A DNA stretch of 64,000 nucleotides from Siccirubricoccus sp. G192. Lineage in GTDB: Bacteria > Pseudomonadota > Alphaproteobacteria > Acetobacterales > Acetobacteraceae. The notes under the pieces were generated by a model that was not told the origin of the DNA, ran no database searches, and saw only the letters and a list, made by a program, of their open reading frames with translations. Every line of letters begins with the position of its first letter. Position 1 is the stretch's first letter. Below, piece by piece: positions 27,080 through 37,155 of this stretch. Position numbers and translations under genes: made by a program. The stretch is taken from assembly GCF_019084075.1 (NCBI RefSeq), contig NZ_JAHREN010000001.1, positions 3,321,501 through 3,385,500 of the forward strand, in the 5' to 3' direction.

Positions 27080-27609
27080 TCGGACGCGCCGAGCGCCGCC
27101 AGCACCTGCGCGACCCCCGCCTCCACGGTGCCGTCATTCATCACCCGCGCCACCCGCAGCCCGGCTGGCAGCGGCGCCTGCCGGGCCAGGCGGGCGGCGA
27201 CCATCGCCGCATCCTCCCGCCCCCGCGCCGCCAGCCGGGCGGCCAGGACCTCGGGCGGCGCGGTGATTTCCAGCACCAGCAGCCGATAGGCGGCATTGGC
27301 TTCCGCCAGGACGGTGCGGGAGAGGTTGGCGATGACGGTGCCCTCCGCCGCCAGATCGGCCTCGATATCGCGCGAGATGCCGTAGAACAGCCCATGCGCC
27401 TCCCACCACAAAGCAAAGCCACCGGCATCGCGCCGGGCCAGGAAGGCGGCACGGTCCAGGGCCTCATGCGCCTCGCCGCCGGCATCGGCGGGGCGGGTGA
27501 TGGCGCGGCGGACGAAGCGGAAGCCGGGCCTGCCCCCCAGCCGCATCCGCACCGCTTCCATCAGCGTATCCTTGCCCGCCCCGGAGGGGCCGACCACGGC
27601 AACGAGCAT
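27058..27609 (-). CDS. phnN: Ribose 1,5-bisphosphate phosphokinase PhnN
   Basis: 183 residues. Phosphorylates ribose 1,5-bisphosphate to PRPP, the last step that returns the C-P lyase sugar to metabolism. P-loop GPSGAGKDT at residues 7-15, then FVRRAITRPADAGGEAHEAL, WEAHGLFYGI and ARLAARGREDA, all typical of PhnN and its guanylate-kinase relatives. The start at 27609 begins MLVAVVG. Unlike the usual arrangement, it is on the opposite strand, converging on the phn operon. Confidence 0.93.
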   Translation of the reverse strand: MLVAVVGPSGAGKDTLMEAVRMRLGGRPGFRFVRRAITRPADAGGEAHEALDRAAFLARRDAGGFALWWEAHGLFYGISRDIEADLAAEGTVIANLSRTVLAEANAAYRLLVLEITAPPEVLAARLAARGREDAAMVAARLARQAPLPAGLRVARVMNDGTVEAGVAQVLAALGASDQAPGVG

Positions 27610-27702
27610 CAAGCCATCCTTCGGATTGACCGCACGGGTTCTGCCTGCGCCAATTCGGCGCAAGGATCAACGCGCGCCCGGACCGGCCGAGAGGGAACCG
27701 CC

Positions 27703-29490
27703 ATGTTCACCACCAGACCCGAGATCGCCGGCACCTTCGGCGCCGTCGCCACCACCCACTGGATCGCCAGCCAGGTCGGCATGGCGGTGCTGGAGCGAGG
27801 CGGCAATGCCTTCGACGCCGCCACCGCCGCGGGCTTCACCCTGCAGATCGTCGAGCCGCATCTGAACGGCCCGGGCGGCGACTGCCCGATCATCCTGCAC
27901 AGCGAGCGGCTCGGCACGCAGCAGGTGATCTGCGGCCAGGGGCCGGCACCGCGCGCCATGACGGTGGCAAAGCTGAAGGGCGAGCTCGGGCTCGAGATCG
28001 TGCCGGGCACCGGCTTCCTCGCCGCGCCGATCCCCGGCGCCTTCGATGCCTGGGCGCTGATGCTGCGCGACCACGGTACCTGGCGGCTGCGCGACGTGCT
28101 GGAATACGCCATCGGCTATGCCCGCAACGGCGCCCATATGGTGGCCCGCGTCTGCGCCACGGTGGAGACGGTGCGGCCGCTGTTTGAAAGCGCCTGGCCG
28201 ACCTCCGCCGCGCTCTGGCTCTGCAATGGCGGGCCGCAGCCGGGCGGGCTCTATGCCAACCCGACCCTCGCCGATACCTATGAGCGGGTGCTTCAGGAGG
28301 CCGAGGCGGCGGGCAGCGACCGCGAGGAGCAGATCGAGGCAGCCCGCAATGCCTGGTACCGCGGCTTCGTCGCCGAGGCGGTCGGGCGCTTCTGCCGTGA
28401 ATTCGAGGCGCTGGACACCTCCGGCCGCCGCCACACCGGGCTGCTCACCGCCGAGGACATGGCCGGTTGGCAGGCCACGGTGGAGGCGCCGCTGGCCTTC
28501 ACCTATCGCGGCCACACCGTGCTGAAATGCGGCCCCTGGAGCCAGGGCCCCGCCATGCTGCAGACCCTGGCCCTGCTGGAGGGCTTCGATATCGGCGCCA
28601 TGGACCCGGTCGGCGCTGGATTCGTCCATACCGTGGCCGAGGCGATGAAGCTCGCCTTCGCCGACCGCGAGGCTTTCTACGGCGACCCCGCCTTCACCGA
28701 TGTTCCGATGAAAACCCTGCTCTCCCCCGCCTATAACAACGAGAGGCGCCGGCTGATCGGCGAGCGGGCCAGCCTGGAATTCCGCCCCGGCAGCCCGGAT
28801 GGAAGGGCGCCGCGCACCGACTACGCCGCCGCCATCCGGCGCGGCGCCGAACTGGCCATGGCAGCCGGCACCGGGGAGCCCACCGTCTCGCGCCTCGGCG
28901 CTTCGGGCGGCGATACCTGCCACATCGACGTCATCGACCGCTGGGGCAACATGGTGAGCGCGACGCCCTCGGCCGGCTGGCTGCAATCCTCGCCGGCGAT
29001 CCCGGGATTGGGCTTCTGCCTGGGATCCCGCTGCCAGATGTTCTGGCTGGACGAGTCGCTGCCGAATGGGCTGCTGCCGGGCAAGCGGCCCCGCACCACC
29101 CTCTCGCCCAGCATGGTGCTGCGCGATGGCAAGCCCTGGATGAGCTTCGGCACGCCGGGCGGGGAGCAGCAGGACCAGTGGCAGCCCATCATGCTGATGC
29201 GCATGGTGGACCACCGCTTCAACATCCAGCAGGCGATCGACCTGCCGAGCTTCCATTCCGAGCACTGGATCAGCAGCTTCTGGCCGCGCGGCGCCAGGCC
29301 CGGCAAGCTGGTGCTGGAGGGCCGCTACGCGCCCGCGGTGCTGGAAGACCTGCTCGCCCGCGGCCACAAGGCGGAACTCGGCGGCGAGTGGTCCGAAGGC
29401 CGCCTCACCGGCGCGCGGCGGGAGCCGGATGGGCAGATCCTGGCCGGCGCCAATCCGCGTGGGATGCAGGGCTATGCAGTTGGGCGTTGA
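27703..29490 (+). CDS. ggt: Gamma-glutamyltransferase family protein
   Basis: 595-residue Ntn-hydrolase that would self-cleave into two subunits. N-terminal GGNAFDAATAAGFTLQIVEPH and GPGGDCPIILH are typical. The predicted nucleophile is Thr405 in GGDTCHIDVIDRWGNMVS, where the small subunit would begin. PRTTLSPSMVLRDGKP and SFGTPGGEQQDQWQ follow. No signal peptide is seen, so it is probably cytoplasmic, like several oxamate- or amide-hydrolysing members of the family. Substrate is unknown. Divergent from phnN. Confidence 0.9.
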   Translation: MFTTRPEIAGTFGAVATTHWIASQVGMAVLERGGNAFDAATAAGFTLQIVEPHLNGPGGDCPIILHSERLGTQQVICGQGPAPRAMTVAKLKGELGLEIVPGTGFLAAPIPGAFDAWALMLRDHGTWRLRDVLEYAIGYARNGAHMVARVCATVETVRPLFESAWPTSAALWLCNGGPQPGGLYANPTLADTYERVLQEAEAAGSDREEQIEAARNAWYRGFVAEAVGRFCREFEALDTSGRRHTGLLTAEDMAGWQATVEAPLAFTYRGHTVLKCGPWSQGPAMLQTLALLEGFDIGAMDPVGAGFVHTVAEAMKLAFADREAFYGDPAFTDVPMKTLLSPAYNNERRRLIGERASLEFRPGSPDGRAPRTDYAAAIRRGAELAMAAGTGEPTVSRLGASGGDTCHIDVIDRWGNMVSATPSAGWLQSSPAIPGLGFCLGSRCQMFWLDESLPNGLLPGKRPRTTLSPSMVLRDGKPWMSFGTPGGEQQDQWQPIMLMRMVDHRFNIQQAIDLPSFHSEHWISSFWPRGARPGKLVLEGRYAPAVLEDLLARGHKAELGGEWSEGRLTGARREPDGQILAGANPRGMQGYAVGR

Positions 29491-29514
29491 GCCCGGCGGG
29501 CGCTGAGCCTGACC

Positions 29515-29970
29515 ATGCGCCTGCCTTGCGCCTCGCTGCTCTGCCTCGCCGCCCTCGCCCTGGTCGGCACGGGCTGCGACAGTCTCAACCCGCGGCCGGG
29601 GCCGATCCGTGCCATGGAACCGCGGCCCAATCCGCCGGTCCCGGCCGCGGCCGCGACTGCCGCCGGGGCCGTGCCGGCGCCGGCCTCCCGCACCCAGGCA
29701 CGGGTGCGGCGGAACCGCTGGCTGACCCGGTTCTGGGAGGAACTGACACCGGCCCAGCGCCGCCGTGTGGAATCCCGCATGCACCGCGCCCAGCCGCCGC
29801 TGGCCTCGGATACGGAGCAGGCCCGGCGGCTCTGGGACGGGCTGGGGCTGGAGGAGCGCGGCGACCTGGTCTTCGGCAGCGGCCCGGTGCGGCAGGATCC
29901 GCCGGCCGCCGGGGGGCACCTGATCCGGTGCGGAGCGGGCGACCGGGGAAGCGGTGGCATGGCGCTGTGA
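29515..29970 (+). CDS. Putative lipoprotein
   Basis: 151 residues. Signal peptide MRLPCASLLCLAALALVGTGC with lipobox VGTGC (Cys 21), then a Pro/Ala-rich spacer and a basic helical stretch (RVRRNRWLTRFWEELTPAQRRRVESRM). It has no domain I recognise. It lies between ggt and the first Bug gene in the same direction. Composition matches the neighbours, and the signal peptide makes it a credible gene. Confidence 0.65.
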   Translation: MRLPCASLLCLAALALVGTGCDSLNPRPGPIRAMEPRPNPPVPAAAATAAGAVPAPASRTQARVRRNRWLTRFWEELTPAQRRRVESRMHRAQPPLASDTEQARRLWDGLGLEERGDLVFGSGPVRQDPPAAGGHLIRCGAGDRGSGGMAL

Positions 29971-30011
29971 TCTGCGGCAATAGAGGGCAAAGCCGGGAAG
30001 GAAACCCCTTG

Positions 30012-30986
30012 ATGCGCCGCCTCGCATTGTTGCTGCTCGCCCTCGCTGCTGCCATGCCGGCGCGTGCCCAATCTCCCGAGCGGCCCTATCCCGAGCGGCC
30101 GATCCGGCTGGTGATCCCCTTCACCCCCGGCGGCACCAACGACATCGTGGGCAGGCTGGTGACGGAGGGGATGGCGGCGCGGCTCGGCCAGCCCATCGTC
30201 ATCGAGAACCGCGGCGGCGCCGGCGGCATGCTGGGCTCCGACCTGGTGGCGAAGGCGGCGCCGGATGGCTATACCCTGCTGCTCGGCGGCAGCGGCAGCC
30301 TGACCATCGTCAGCCTGGTGCATGCGCGCGTGCCCTTCGATATCGTCACCGATTTCGCGCCCATCGGCCTGATGGGCCAGGGCCCCAATGTCATCGTCGT
30401 GCATCCCAGCCTGCCGGTGCGGACGCTGAAGGAATTGCAGGCTTATGCGCGCCAGGCGCGGCCGCCGCTCAGCTATGCCTCGCCGGGGGTCGGCAGCACC
30501 GGGCATGCGGCGGGCGCCATGATCCTCCAGGCGCTGGATGTGGAGATGGAGCACATCCCCTATCGCGGCACCGGGCCGGTGCTGAACGACCTGGTGGCGG
30601 GGCGGGTGCAGGTCTTCACCAATGCGCTGGCGCCGATGCTGCCGCAGGTGCAGGCGGGCGCGCTCAGGCCCATCGCCATCGCCGGCCGGCAGCGCAGCGC
30701 GGCCATGCCGGACCTGCCCACCACCGGGGAACAGGGCTTCCCGCAGGTCGAGGCCGCCACCTGGTTCGGCCTGCTGGCCACCGGCGGCACTCCGCCCGAG
30801 CGCATCTCCCGGCTGCATGCGGCGTTGAATGCCACGCTGGCGGAGCCCGAGGTGCGGCGCCGGCTGCTGGAAGGTGGCGTCGAGGTGGAGGCGAGCGAAA
30901 GCCCGGAAGCCTTCGCCCGCTTCGTCACCGAGGACCGGGCGCGCTGGGCGCCGGTGGTAAGGCGCGCGGGGATGCGCACGGAATAG
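30012..30986 (+). CDS. Bug/TctC-type solute-binding protein 1
   Basis: 324 residues. Signal peptide MRRLALLLLALAAAMPARAQ. Family motifs: RPIRLVIPFTPGGTNDIVGR, the carboxylate-binding loop, ENRGGAGGMLGSDLVAKAAPDGYTLL-type segment, and YASPGVGSTGHAAG in domain two. These receptors feed tripartite tricarboxylate transporters (TctAB) or act as sensors. No permease is adjacent, so this is an orphan receptor. Ligand not predictable. Confidence 0.92.
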   Translation: MRRLALLLLALAAAMPARAQSPERPYPERPIRLVIPFTPGGTNDIVGRLVTEGMAARLGQPIVIENRGGAGGMLGSDLVAKAAPDGYTLLLGGSGSLTIVSLVHARVPFDIVTDFAPIGLMGQGPNVIVVHPSLPVRTLKELQAYARQARPPLSYASPGVGSTGHAAGAMILQALDVEMEHIPYRGTGPVLNDLVAGRVQVFTNALAPMLPQVQAGALRPIAIAGRQRSAAMPDLPTTGEQGFPQVEAATWFGLLATGGTPPERISRLHAALNATLAEPEVRRRLLEGGVEVEASESPEAFARFVTEDRARWAPVVRRAGMRTE

Positions 30987-31105
30987 GATGCGCGCGGAAC
31001 GATGATATCGTTCTGACTTGGCAGCGGCGGCGGCCAGGGCCAAGTGTAAGGGAGGAAGCGGAGACAATTCCGCGGAACCGAAAGAATGCTGGGGGAAATG
31101 ACACC

Positions 31106-32080
31106 ATGAACCGTAGAAACATGCTTCTCGGCGCCACCGGCCTGGCCGCTGCGGCCGCCGGTCGCGCCGAGGCGCAGGCCGCCTATCCCAACCGGCCGAT
31201 CCGCATGATCGTGCCCTGGCCGCCCGGCCAGGCGACGGACCTCATGGCGCGGGTGATGGCGCAGCGCCTGAGCGAGCAGTTCGGCCAGCCGGTCGTGCCG
31301 GAGAATCGGGCCGGCGCCGGCGGCATGATCGGCACCGATGCGGTCGCCAAGGCCGTGCCGGATGGCTACACCATCCTGGCCGCCTCCACCGGGCCGATCA
31401 CCACGGCGCCGCTGGTGCAGCGCACCCCCTACAACCCGGAGCGCGACCTGCAGCCGGTGGCGATGTTCATCGTCAACCCCTACCTGCTGGTGGTGCGGAA
31501 CAATTTCCCGGCTCGCAATGCACAGGAATTCATCGCCGAGGTGCGGGCCAATCCCGGGAAGTACACCTATGCCTCCTCCGGCACCGGGGCGGCGGCGCAT
31601 CTGATCACCCTGATGTTCCTGAGCCGGGCCGAACTCGACACGGTGCATGTGCCCTTCCAGGGCAGCGGCCCGGCCTTGACCGCCGTGGTGGCGGGCCAGG
31701 TGGATTTCGCGGTGGACACGCTCGCCGCGACCGGCCCGCTGGTGCGGCAGAACGCGCTGCGCAGCCTTGGCATCTCGGTGGCGCGGGGCAGCTCGCTGGC
31801 GCCGGATAGTCCGCCGCTTGCAACCGCCGCGAACCTGCCCGGCTATGATGTCGGTGCCTGGGGCGGCTACATGGTGCCGACCGGCACGCCAAAGCCGATC
31901 GTGGACCGGCTGGCCGCGGAATGCGAAAAGGCGCTGGCAACGCAGGAAGTGCGGGAGCGCCTGGCCTCCATCGGTTCCGAGGTGGACCCGCGCGGCCCGG
32001 AAGCCTTCACCGCCTATCTGCGCGAGCAGAGCGAGGCGTTCCGCAAGGTCATCAAGGACAACAACATCCGCGTGGAATAG
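31106..32080 (+). CDS. Bug/TctC-type solute-binding protein 2
   Basis: 324 residues with a Tat-like signal (MNRRNMLLGATGLAAAAAG, cleaved near AEAQA). Motifs RPIRMIVPWPPGQATDLMAR, ENRAGAGGMIGTDAVAKAVPDGYT and YASSGTGAAAHLITL. It follows receptor 1 by 119 bp in the same direction and ends at a strong hairpin shared with the converging MmgE/PrpD gene. Periplasmic; ligand unknown. Confidence 0.92.
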   Translation: MNRRNMLLGATGLAAAAAGRAEAQAAYPNRPIRMIVPWPPGQATDLMARVMAQRLSEQFGQPVVPENRAGAGGMIGTDAVAKAVPDGYTILAASTGPITTAPLVQRTPYNPERDLQPVAMFIVNPYLLVVRNNFPARNAQEFIAEVRANPGKYTYASSGTGAAAHLITLMFLSRAELDTVHVPFQGSGPALTAVVAGQVDFAVDTLAATGPLVRQNALRSLGISVARGSSLAPDSPPLATAANLPGYDVGAWGGYMVPTGTPKPIVDRLAAECEKALATQEVRERLASIGSEVDPRGPEAFTAYLREQSEAFRKVIKDNNIRVE

Positions 32081-32092
32081 GACGCGGTGCGC

Positions 32093-32121
32093 GCCAGCCC
32101 CGGCGAGATACCGGGGCTGGC
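32093..32121. terminator. Bidirectional hairpin between receptor 2 and the MmgE/PrpD gene
   Basis: Perfect 11-bp stem GCCAGCCCCGG (32093-32103) with CCGGGGCTGGC (32111-32121), loop of 7. It lies 12 bases past one stop and 8 bases past the converging stop. Confidence 0.7.
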
Positions 32122-32129
32122 GGGCTGCC

Positions 32130-33498
32130 CTATTCCGCCGCGGCCCGGACCGGGTGCAGCAGCGCCAGAAGGTCGGAGAGCCTGCGGTCGACGGGGTCGA
32201 GGATGGTCGCCGCCAGCGACGGCGCATCCACCGCCAGCCCGGCATGGGCCAGGCAATCGGCCAGCTTGGCCACAAGCTCGGTCTCCGAGAGCGGCAGGGA
32301 GGCGCCGCCGCGCAGCGCCTCCACCCGGCGGTGCAGCCGGCTTCCATCATGCAGGTGCAGCGTGACCGCGGTATAGCGGGGCTGCGCCGGGCCGGCGGCC
32401 TCGTGCTTTGTCACGTGAGGCAGGAAATCCTGGATGGCGCCGCGCTGCACCGCCTGGTCCTCGAAGCTCGGCAGCGCGACGCGGCCATCCGCCAGCGCGG
32501 CGGCGATCGCGTATTGCATGGAGAATTTCGCCTCCAGCCCGGTTTGCGGTCGGTCATGCAGCAGCGGCGCGAAGGAGCGGGCATTGCCCTCCACCTCCAC
32601 CCTGGCGACATCGGCGAGTGCCACCCCGGTTTCCGCCTTGAGGTCGAGCAGTCCGTCCAGCGCCCGGTGGGTGGCGTAGCACATCGGGTATTTCTTCACC
32701 TCCAGCCCGGCGCGGACCAGCAGGCGCGGCGCCTCGCCAATCCCTGCCAGGGCGGCCGCCAGATCCTCGCCGGCGCCATAGAGCGCGAGGTAGCCGCGCG
32801 GCCCTTCCAGCACGGCGGGAGTGGAGGAGAATCCCTCGCGCGCCAGCAGCACGGCCTGCAGCGCCGCGCGGTTGGCATGGCCGGCCTGGAAGGACTTGGC
32901 ATCGGTGCCGAAATTCTCCCGCGTGCCGGCCGCCTGGGCCACCGCCAAACCGATCGCGTCCCTCGCCTGCTCCGCGCTCAGCCGCAGCAGGTTGGCGCAG
33001 GCGACCGTGGCGCCGAGCAGGCCGATGCTGGCGGTGGCGTGCCAGCCCTTGGCGTAGTGCTCGTCGCCGATCGCCTCGGCAATGCGGCCGGCCACCTCGA
33101 AGCCCGCGACATAGGCGGCGGCGAGGTCCTGCATCCCCCCTGCCCTCCGCCTCGGCCAGCGCCACCAGCGCCGGCAGCATGGCGATCGAGGGATGGCCAC
33201 GCAGCGGCGTGGTGACATCGTCGTAGTCCAGCACATGGCCGGCCACTGCATTGACGAAGGCGGCCTGTTCCAGCCCAAGCCTGATATCGGTGCCCCAGAC
33301 GCGTGCCACCCCGGCGCCGCTGGTCCGCTGCGCGTAGCGGAGTGCCGCCGCCACCGGCGCCTCCCGCAGCCCGCCCAGCGCGCAGGCCAGGGTATCCAGC
33401 AGGGCGCGGCGAGCGAGGCGCGCCTCCTCCGCGGTGAGGTCGGCTGAGGTGAAGCGGGCGGCAAAGACGCCGATGCGGGTGGCGAGAGTCTCGGTCAT
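32130..33498 (-). CDS. MmgE/PrpD family protein, one frameshift
   Basis: Relatives include 2-methylcitrate dehydratase and cis-aconitate decarboxylase. The start MTETLATRIGVFAARFTSAD is in one frame, with RALLDTLACALGGL and DYDDVTTPLRGHPSIA; the second frame carries GWHATASIGLLGATVACANLL, FGTDAKSFQAGHANRAA and KKYPMCYATHRALDGLLDL. One surplus base in the C6 run at 33133-33138 separates them; corrected length is 455 residues, as expected. A ribosome-binding site (GGAGAGGA) lies before 33498. Last gene of the leftward Bug-flavin reductase-Bug-TctBA operon, so it probably acts on the imported acid. Confidence 0.88.
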
Positions 33499-33512
33499 GG
33501 ATATTTCCTCTC

Positions 33513-35012
33513 CTACAAGGCATCCGGTACCGGTTGCGCCCGCCGCCGGCGCAGCAGCCCGGCCAGCGAGACCAGCACCGCCAGCGCCCAGATCGTGGGC
33601 GAGATGGGACCCTCCAGGAAATAGAGCAGGTCCCCCTGCGCCAGGATCATGCCCTCGCGGAAATGCTTCTCGATATTCGGCCCGAGGATCAGCCCCACCA
33701 CCAGCGGCGCCAGCGGGATCTCCAGCTTCTGGAGGACGTAGCCGAGCATCCCGGCGCCCAGCAGCACCCAGAGCGCCAGCATGGAGTTGCTGACCGAATA
33801 GGCGCCGATGCAGGCGATGACGAGGAGCAGCGGCACGAAGAGCCAGACAGGGATGCGCAGCAGCCAGACCCAGAGGCCCACCAATGGCAGGTTCAGCACC
33901 AGCAGCATGACATTGCCGATATAGATGCTGGCGATCAGCCCCCAGAAGATCTGCGGATGCTGCTGGATCAGCAGCGGACCCGGCTGCACCCCCTGCACCA
34001 TCATGGCCGAGATCATCAGCGCCGCGATCGGCGTGAAGGGCAGGCCCAGCGAGAGCAGCGGCACCAGCGCCGAGGTGGCGGCGGCATTGTTGGCGGCTTC
34101 CGGCCCGGCCACGCCCTCGATCGCGCCCTGGCCGATCTCGGCGCGGTGGCGGCTGACCGCCTGTTCCACCCGGTAGGCGGCGAAGGAGGAGAGCGTGGCC
34201 GCCGGCCCCGGGATCAGCCCGAAGCCGAAGCCGAGCGCGGTGCCGCGCAGCCAGGAGGGTACGGCGCGGCGCCATTCCTCGCCGCTTGGGAAGAGGTCGC
34301 GCAGCCGCACCCGCACGGGTTCGGGCTGGCGCAGCGCGGCTTCCGCCAGGCGCAGGATCTCGGCCACACCATAGAGGCCGACCACCACGGGCACCAGGTT
34401 GATGCCCTCGGTCAGCTCCAGATTGCCGAAGGTGAAGCGGTTGAGCCCCGTCACCATCTCCTGCCCCACCGTGCCGAGCAGCACGCCGAGCATGCAGGCG
34501 AAACCCGCCGCGGCGAAGCTGCCACCGGAGATGCGGGCCAGCACGATCAGCCCGCCGGCAGTGAGCGCCAGGAATTCCGAAGGGCCGAAGAGCAGCGCGG
34601 CGGAGGCAAGCAGCGGCGCCGCCAGCATCACGCCGATCACCGCGAGCGTGCCCCCGACGAAGCTGCCCACCGCGACCACGGCCAGCACCGCCCCGGCGCG
34701 GCCCTTGCGGGTCAGCCGATAGCCGTCGATGGCGGTGACGACCGAGGCGCTCTCGCCCGGAATGTTCAGCAGGATGGCGGTGGTGGAGCCGCCATACATC
34801 GAGCCGTAGAAGATGCCGGCCATCATGATGAGGCCGGTGGTCGGCTCCAGCGCGAAGGTCAGCGGCAGCACCAGCGCCACCCCGGCCACCGGGCCGAGGC
34901 CCGGCAGCACACCGATGGCGGTGCCGGCCAGTGCCCCGGCCAGCGCCGCCAGCAGGTTGTGCGGCAGGGTGGCGACGCTGAGCCCGTAGAGCAGCCCCTC
35001 CAGCGCACCCAT
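33513..35012 (-). CDS. tctA: Tripartite tricarboxylate transporter large permease TctA
   Basis: 499 residues, about 12 transmembrane helices. Signature [19 protein letters not shown] in the first half is matched by an inverted-repeat counterpart [19 protein letters not shown], as in all TctA proteins. [20 protein letters not shown] is also diagnostic. ATG overlaps the tctB stop as ATGA. The only TctA in the window. Confidence 0.95.
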   Translation of the reverse strand: MGALEGLLYGLSVATLPHNLLAALAGALAGTAIGVLPGLGPVAGVALVLPLTFALEPTTGLIMMAGIFYGSMYGGSTTAILLNIPGESASVVTAIDGYRLTRKGRAGAVLAVVAVGSFVGGTLAVIGVMLAAPLLASAALLFGPSEFLALTAGGLIVLARISGGSFAAAGFACMLGVLLGTVGQEMVTGLNRFTFGNLELTEGINLVPVVVGLYGVAEILRLAEAALRQPEPVRVRLRDLFPSGEEWRRAVPSWLRGTALGFGFGLIPGPAATLSSFAAYRVEQAVSRHRAEIGQGAIEGVAGPEAANNAAATSALVPLLSLGLPFTPIAALMISAMMVQGVQPGPLLIQQHPQIFWGLIASIYIGNVMLLVLNLPLVGLWVWLLRIPVWLFVPLLLVIACIGAYSVSNSMLALWVLLGAGMLGYVLQKLEIPLAPLVVGLILGPNIEKHFREGMILAQGDLLYFLEGPISPTIWALAVLVSLAGLLRRRRAQPVPDAL

Positions 35013-35503
35013 CAGTGCCACCCCAGCGCCGGCAGGAGTTCGCCGCGCGGCAGCGGCACCTGGAAGAGGCCGACGAAAAGCCATTGCGAGCCGAGGCCCA
35101 CTGCCACCCCGGCCAGCAGCGCCGGCCACCAGGACCCGCCGCGCAGCAGCCGTGCCACCAGGGTGGTCAGCAAGGTTGCGGTGAGCATCTGGCCGAGCCA
35201 GGGCACCAGCAGGATATAGAACAGCAGCGCCGCCAGCACCGCCAGCATCCGCCGCGCATCGGCGCGGGAGGGCAGGTCGAGCGGCGGCGACCCGCGCATC
35301 CGCCATGCCTCGACCACCAGGCCGAGGCTGAGGGCGCCGAGGATCAGGCCCACCAGCAGCGGAAAGGCGGCGGCGCCCGGCATCTCCCGTTCGCCCATCG
35401 GCAGTTGCAGGGCGAGCGCGAGGTAGCCGGCGGTGAAGGCCAGCCCGATCATCCCGAGCCAGAGGCGGCCCTGGCGCAGGCTGGGCGTGGTTCCCGCCGG
35501 CAT
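35012..35503 (-). CDS. tctB: Tripartite tricarboxylate transporter small permease TctB
   Basis: 163 residues with four predicted membrane helices (for example LGMIGLAFTAGYLALAL and MLAVLAALLFYILLVPWLG), the usual TctB architecture. Sequence is poorly conserved in this family, but its position between the receptor and tctA, with ATGA overlaps on both sides, settles the identity. Confidence 0.9.
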   Translation of the reverse strand: MPAGTTPSLRQGRLWLGMIGLAFTAGYLALALQLPMGEREMPGAAAFPLLVGLILGALSLGLVVEAWRMRGSPPLDLPSRADARRMLAVLAALLFYILLVPWLGQMLTATLLTTLVARLLRGGSWWPALLAGVAVGLGSQWLFVGLFQVPLPRGELLPALGWH

Positions 35504-36490
35504 CAGGAGCGCTGCTGCACGAAGGCAAGGACCTCGCGCAACTCGGCCTGCATCTCGGTGAGTTCCGCCTTCACCGCATCGCCGGTGATGGGGTTCAGGA
35601 TATAGCCATTGGCCTTGGCGAAGCTGATGAAATCAGGCTGCGTCACCGCCTGGACCGAGGCCTCGGTCAGCCGTGCCAGCACCTCCGGCGCCAGGCCCTT
35701 GGGGGCGATGACGTAGTAGGAGGTGGGCAGGGTCACGTCGAAGCCGGATTCCACCGTGGTGGCTGCGTCCGGGAACAACTCGTAGCGTTCGCGCGCGAAG
35801 ACCGCGAGGATGCGGACCTTGCCGGCCTCCACCTGGCCCTTGGTGGTGGGGCCGAAGCCCACCGTCGCCTCCACCCTGCCACCGAGCAGCGCCAGCAATG
35901 CCTCGCCGCCACCGCCGGTGAAGGGCACCGAGACGATCTGCGTGCCGGCCTTCCGGTTCAACTGATGCGTGGCAAGGTCCGGCGTGGTGCGCAGCCCGGA
36001 ATTCGAGGCGCGGACACGCCGCGGATTGGCCCGCGCATGCTCGATGAACTCGGCCAGGGTCCGCCAGGGCGCATCGGCCCGCACGGCCAATACGCAGGGC
36101 AGGTCGCCCAGCTTGACCACCGAGGTGAAGTCCTCCGCCGTGGACCAGCCGAGGCCCGGATTGACCAGCGGCTGCAGCAGCATGGAGGAATTGGAGCCAA
36201 GGCCGATGGTATAGCCATCCGGCCGCGCCCGGATGACCGCGCCGGTGCCGATGGTGGCGGAGCCGCCGGGGCGGTTCTCCACCACCGTCGTCACGCCGAG
36301 GATTTTTTTCGAGTTGCGTGCAATAGGCGCGGCCGATCGGGTCAGTGGAGCCGCCGGGCGCATAGGGCACGATGAAGGTGATGTCGCGCGAGGGCCAGGT
36401 CGCCTGGGCCGCGGCGCCGCGCGCTGCGCCCAGCATGGCTGCGGCAGCCAGCATGGCGCGGCGGGAGAGTCCGGATTTGGCAATCTTCAT
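35503..36490 (-). CDS. tctC: Bug/TctC-type solute-binding protein 3, one frameshift
   Basis: Receptor directly upstream of tctBA and coupled to it by ATGA, so it is the likely partner of this permease. Signal peptide begins MKIAKSGLSRRAMLAAAAM and has a Tat-like RR. Motifs: ITFIVPYAPGGSTDPIGR, then after the break VVENRPGGSATIGT and RARPDGYTIGLGSNSS. The break is a surplus base in the T7 run at 36303-36309 (plus strand); corrected length is 328 residues. Ligand unknown, presumably a carboxylate handled by the MmgE/PrpD enzyme. Confidence 0.92.
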
Positions 36491-37155
36491 GGTTGGTTTC
36501 CCGTCTGCCCGGCCTCATCGGGCCGGTCGAGCGGCCAGGAGGGCGGGTTCTGTTGGAAGATACTATCCACGACCGCCCAGTCCCGATAGCCGAGCCGCGC
36601 GATGGGGCGCACCAGGGCGAGATCGATCCGGCCGTCGCGGAGGACGGCATCGTCGATATGCACGCCGACCACGCGGCCGAAGACCACGGCATTCTCCCGC
36701 CGCCGGCTCTTCGAGGGCAGCAGCACGGTCTGGTGGTGGAGGCATTCGAGATGGATGGGCGAGCCGGCGATGCGGGGCGGCTTCACCTTGACCGAGGGCA
36801 GCGTCTCCAGCCCCAGAAGCGCGATCTCATCCACCTCCGGCGGGCATTCGGCGGAGGAGAGGTTCACCGCCTCGCGCTGCGCCCAGGTAGCCATGTTCAC
36901 CACGAATTCGCCTGTCGCGGCGACGTTCAGGAAGCTATCCTTGGCATTGCCTTCCGCATCCGGGCCGGGGCAGGCGAAGATCACCATCGCAGGCGCCCAG
37001 CAGACCGCGTTGAAGAAGCTGAAGGGCGCGAGGTTGGGCACACCCTCCGCCGAGAGGCTGGAGATCCAGCCGATCGGGCGCGGGATGACGCAGCTCTTGA
37101 AGGGATCGTGCGGCAGGCCATGTGCGTCGCGGCCGGCATTCGGATCGTAGAACAT
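36487..37155 (-). CDS. Flavin reductase-like domain protein
   Basis: 222 residues from the ATG at 37155. FMN-binding split-barrel of the flavin reductase type: FKSCVIPRPIGWISSLSAEG, NLAPFSFFNAVCWAPAMVIF, and GEFVVNMAT. Such proteins reduce flavin with NAD(P)H for a partner monooxygenase or act as flavoproteins themselves; no monooxygenase is beside it. It sits between two Bug genes with ATGA overlaps on both sides, an unusual placement that implies a shared pathway. Confidence 0.85.
   Translation of the reverse strand: MFYDPNAGRDAHGLPHDPFKSCVIPRPIGWISSLSAEGVPNLAPFSFFNAVCWAPAMVIFACPGPDAEGNAKDSFLNVAATGEFVVNMATWAQREAVNLSSAECPPEVDEIALLGLETLPSVKVKPPRIAGSPIHLECLHHQTVLLPSKSRRRENAVVFGRVVGVHIDDAVLRDGRIDLALVRPIARLGYRDWAVVDSIFQQNPPSWPLDRPDEAGQTGNQP

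Noticed and set aside
26692..29490. A 932-codon frame that seems to fuse an upstream region to gamma-glutamyltransferase
   Set aside because: The upstream third is an out-of-frame reading of other genes; the real start is at 27703.
33534..35219. A 561-codon plus-strand frame opposite tctA and tctB
   Set aside because: Composition is typical of the antisense of a membrane protein gene; tctA is certain.
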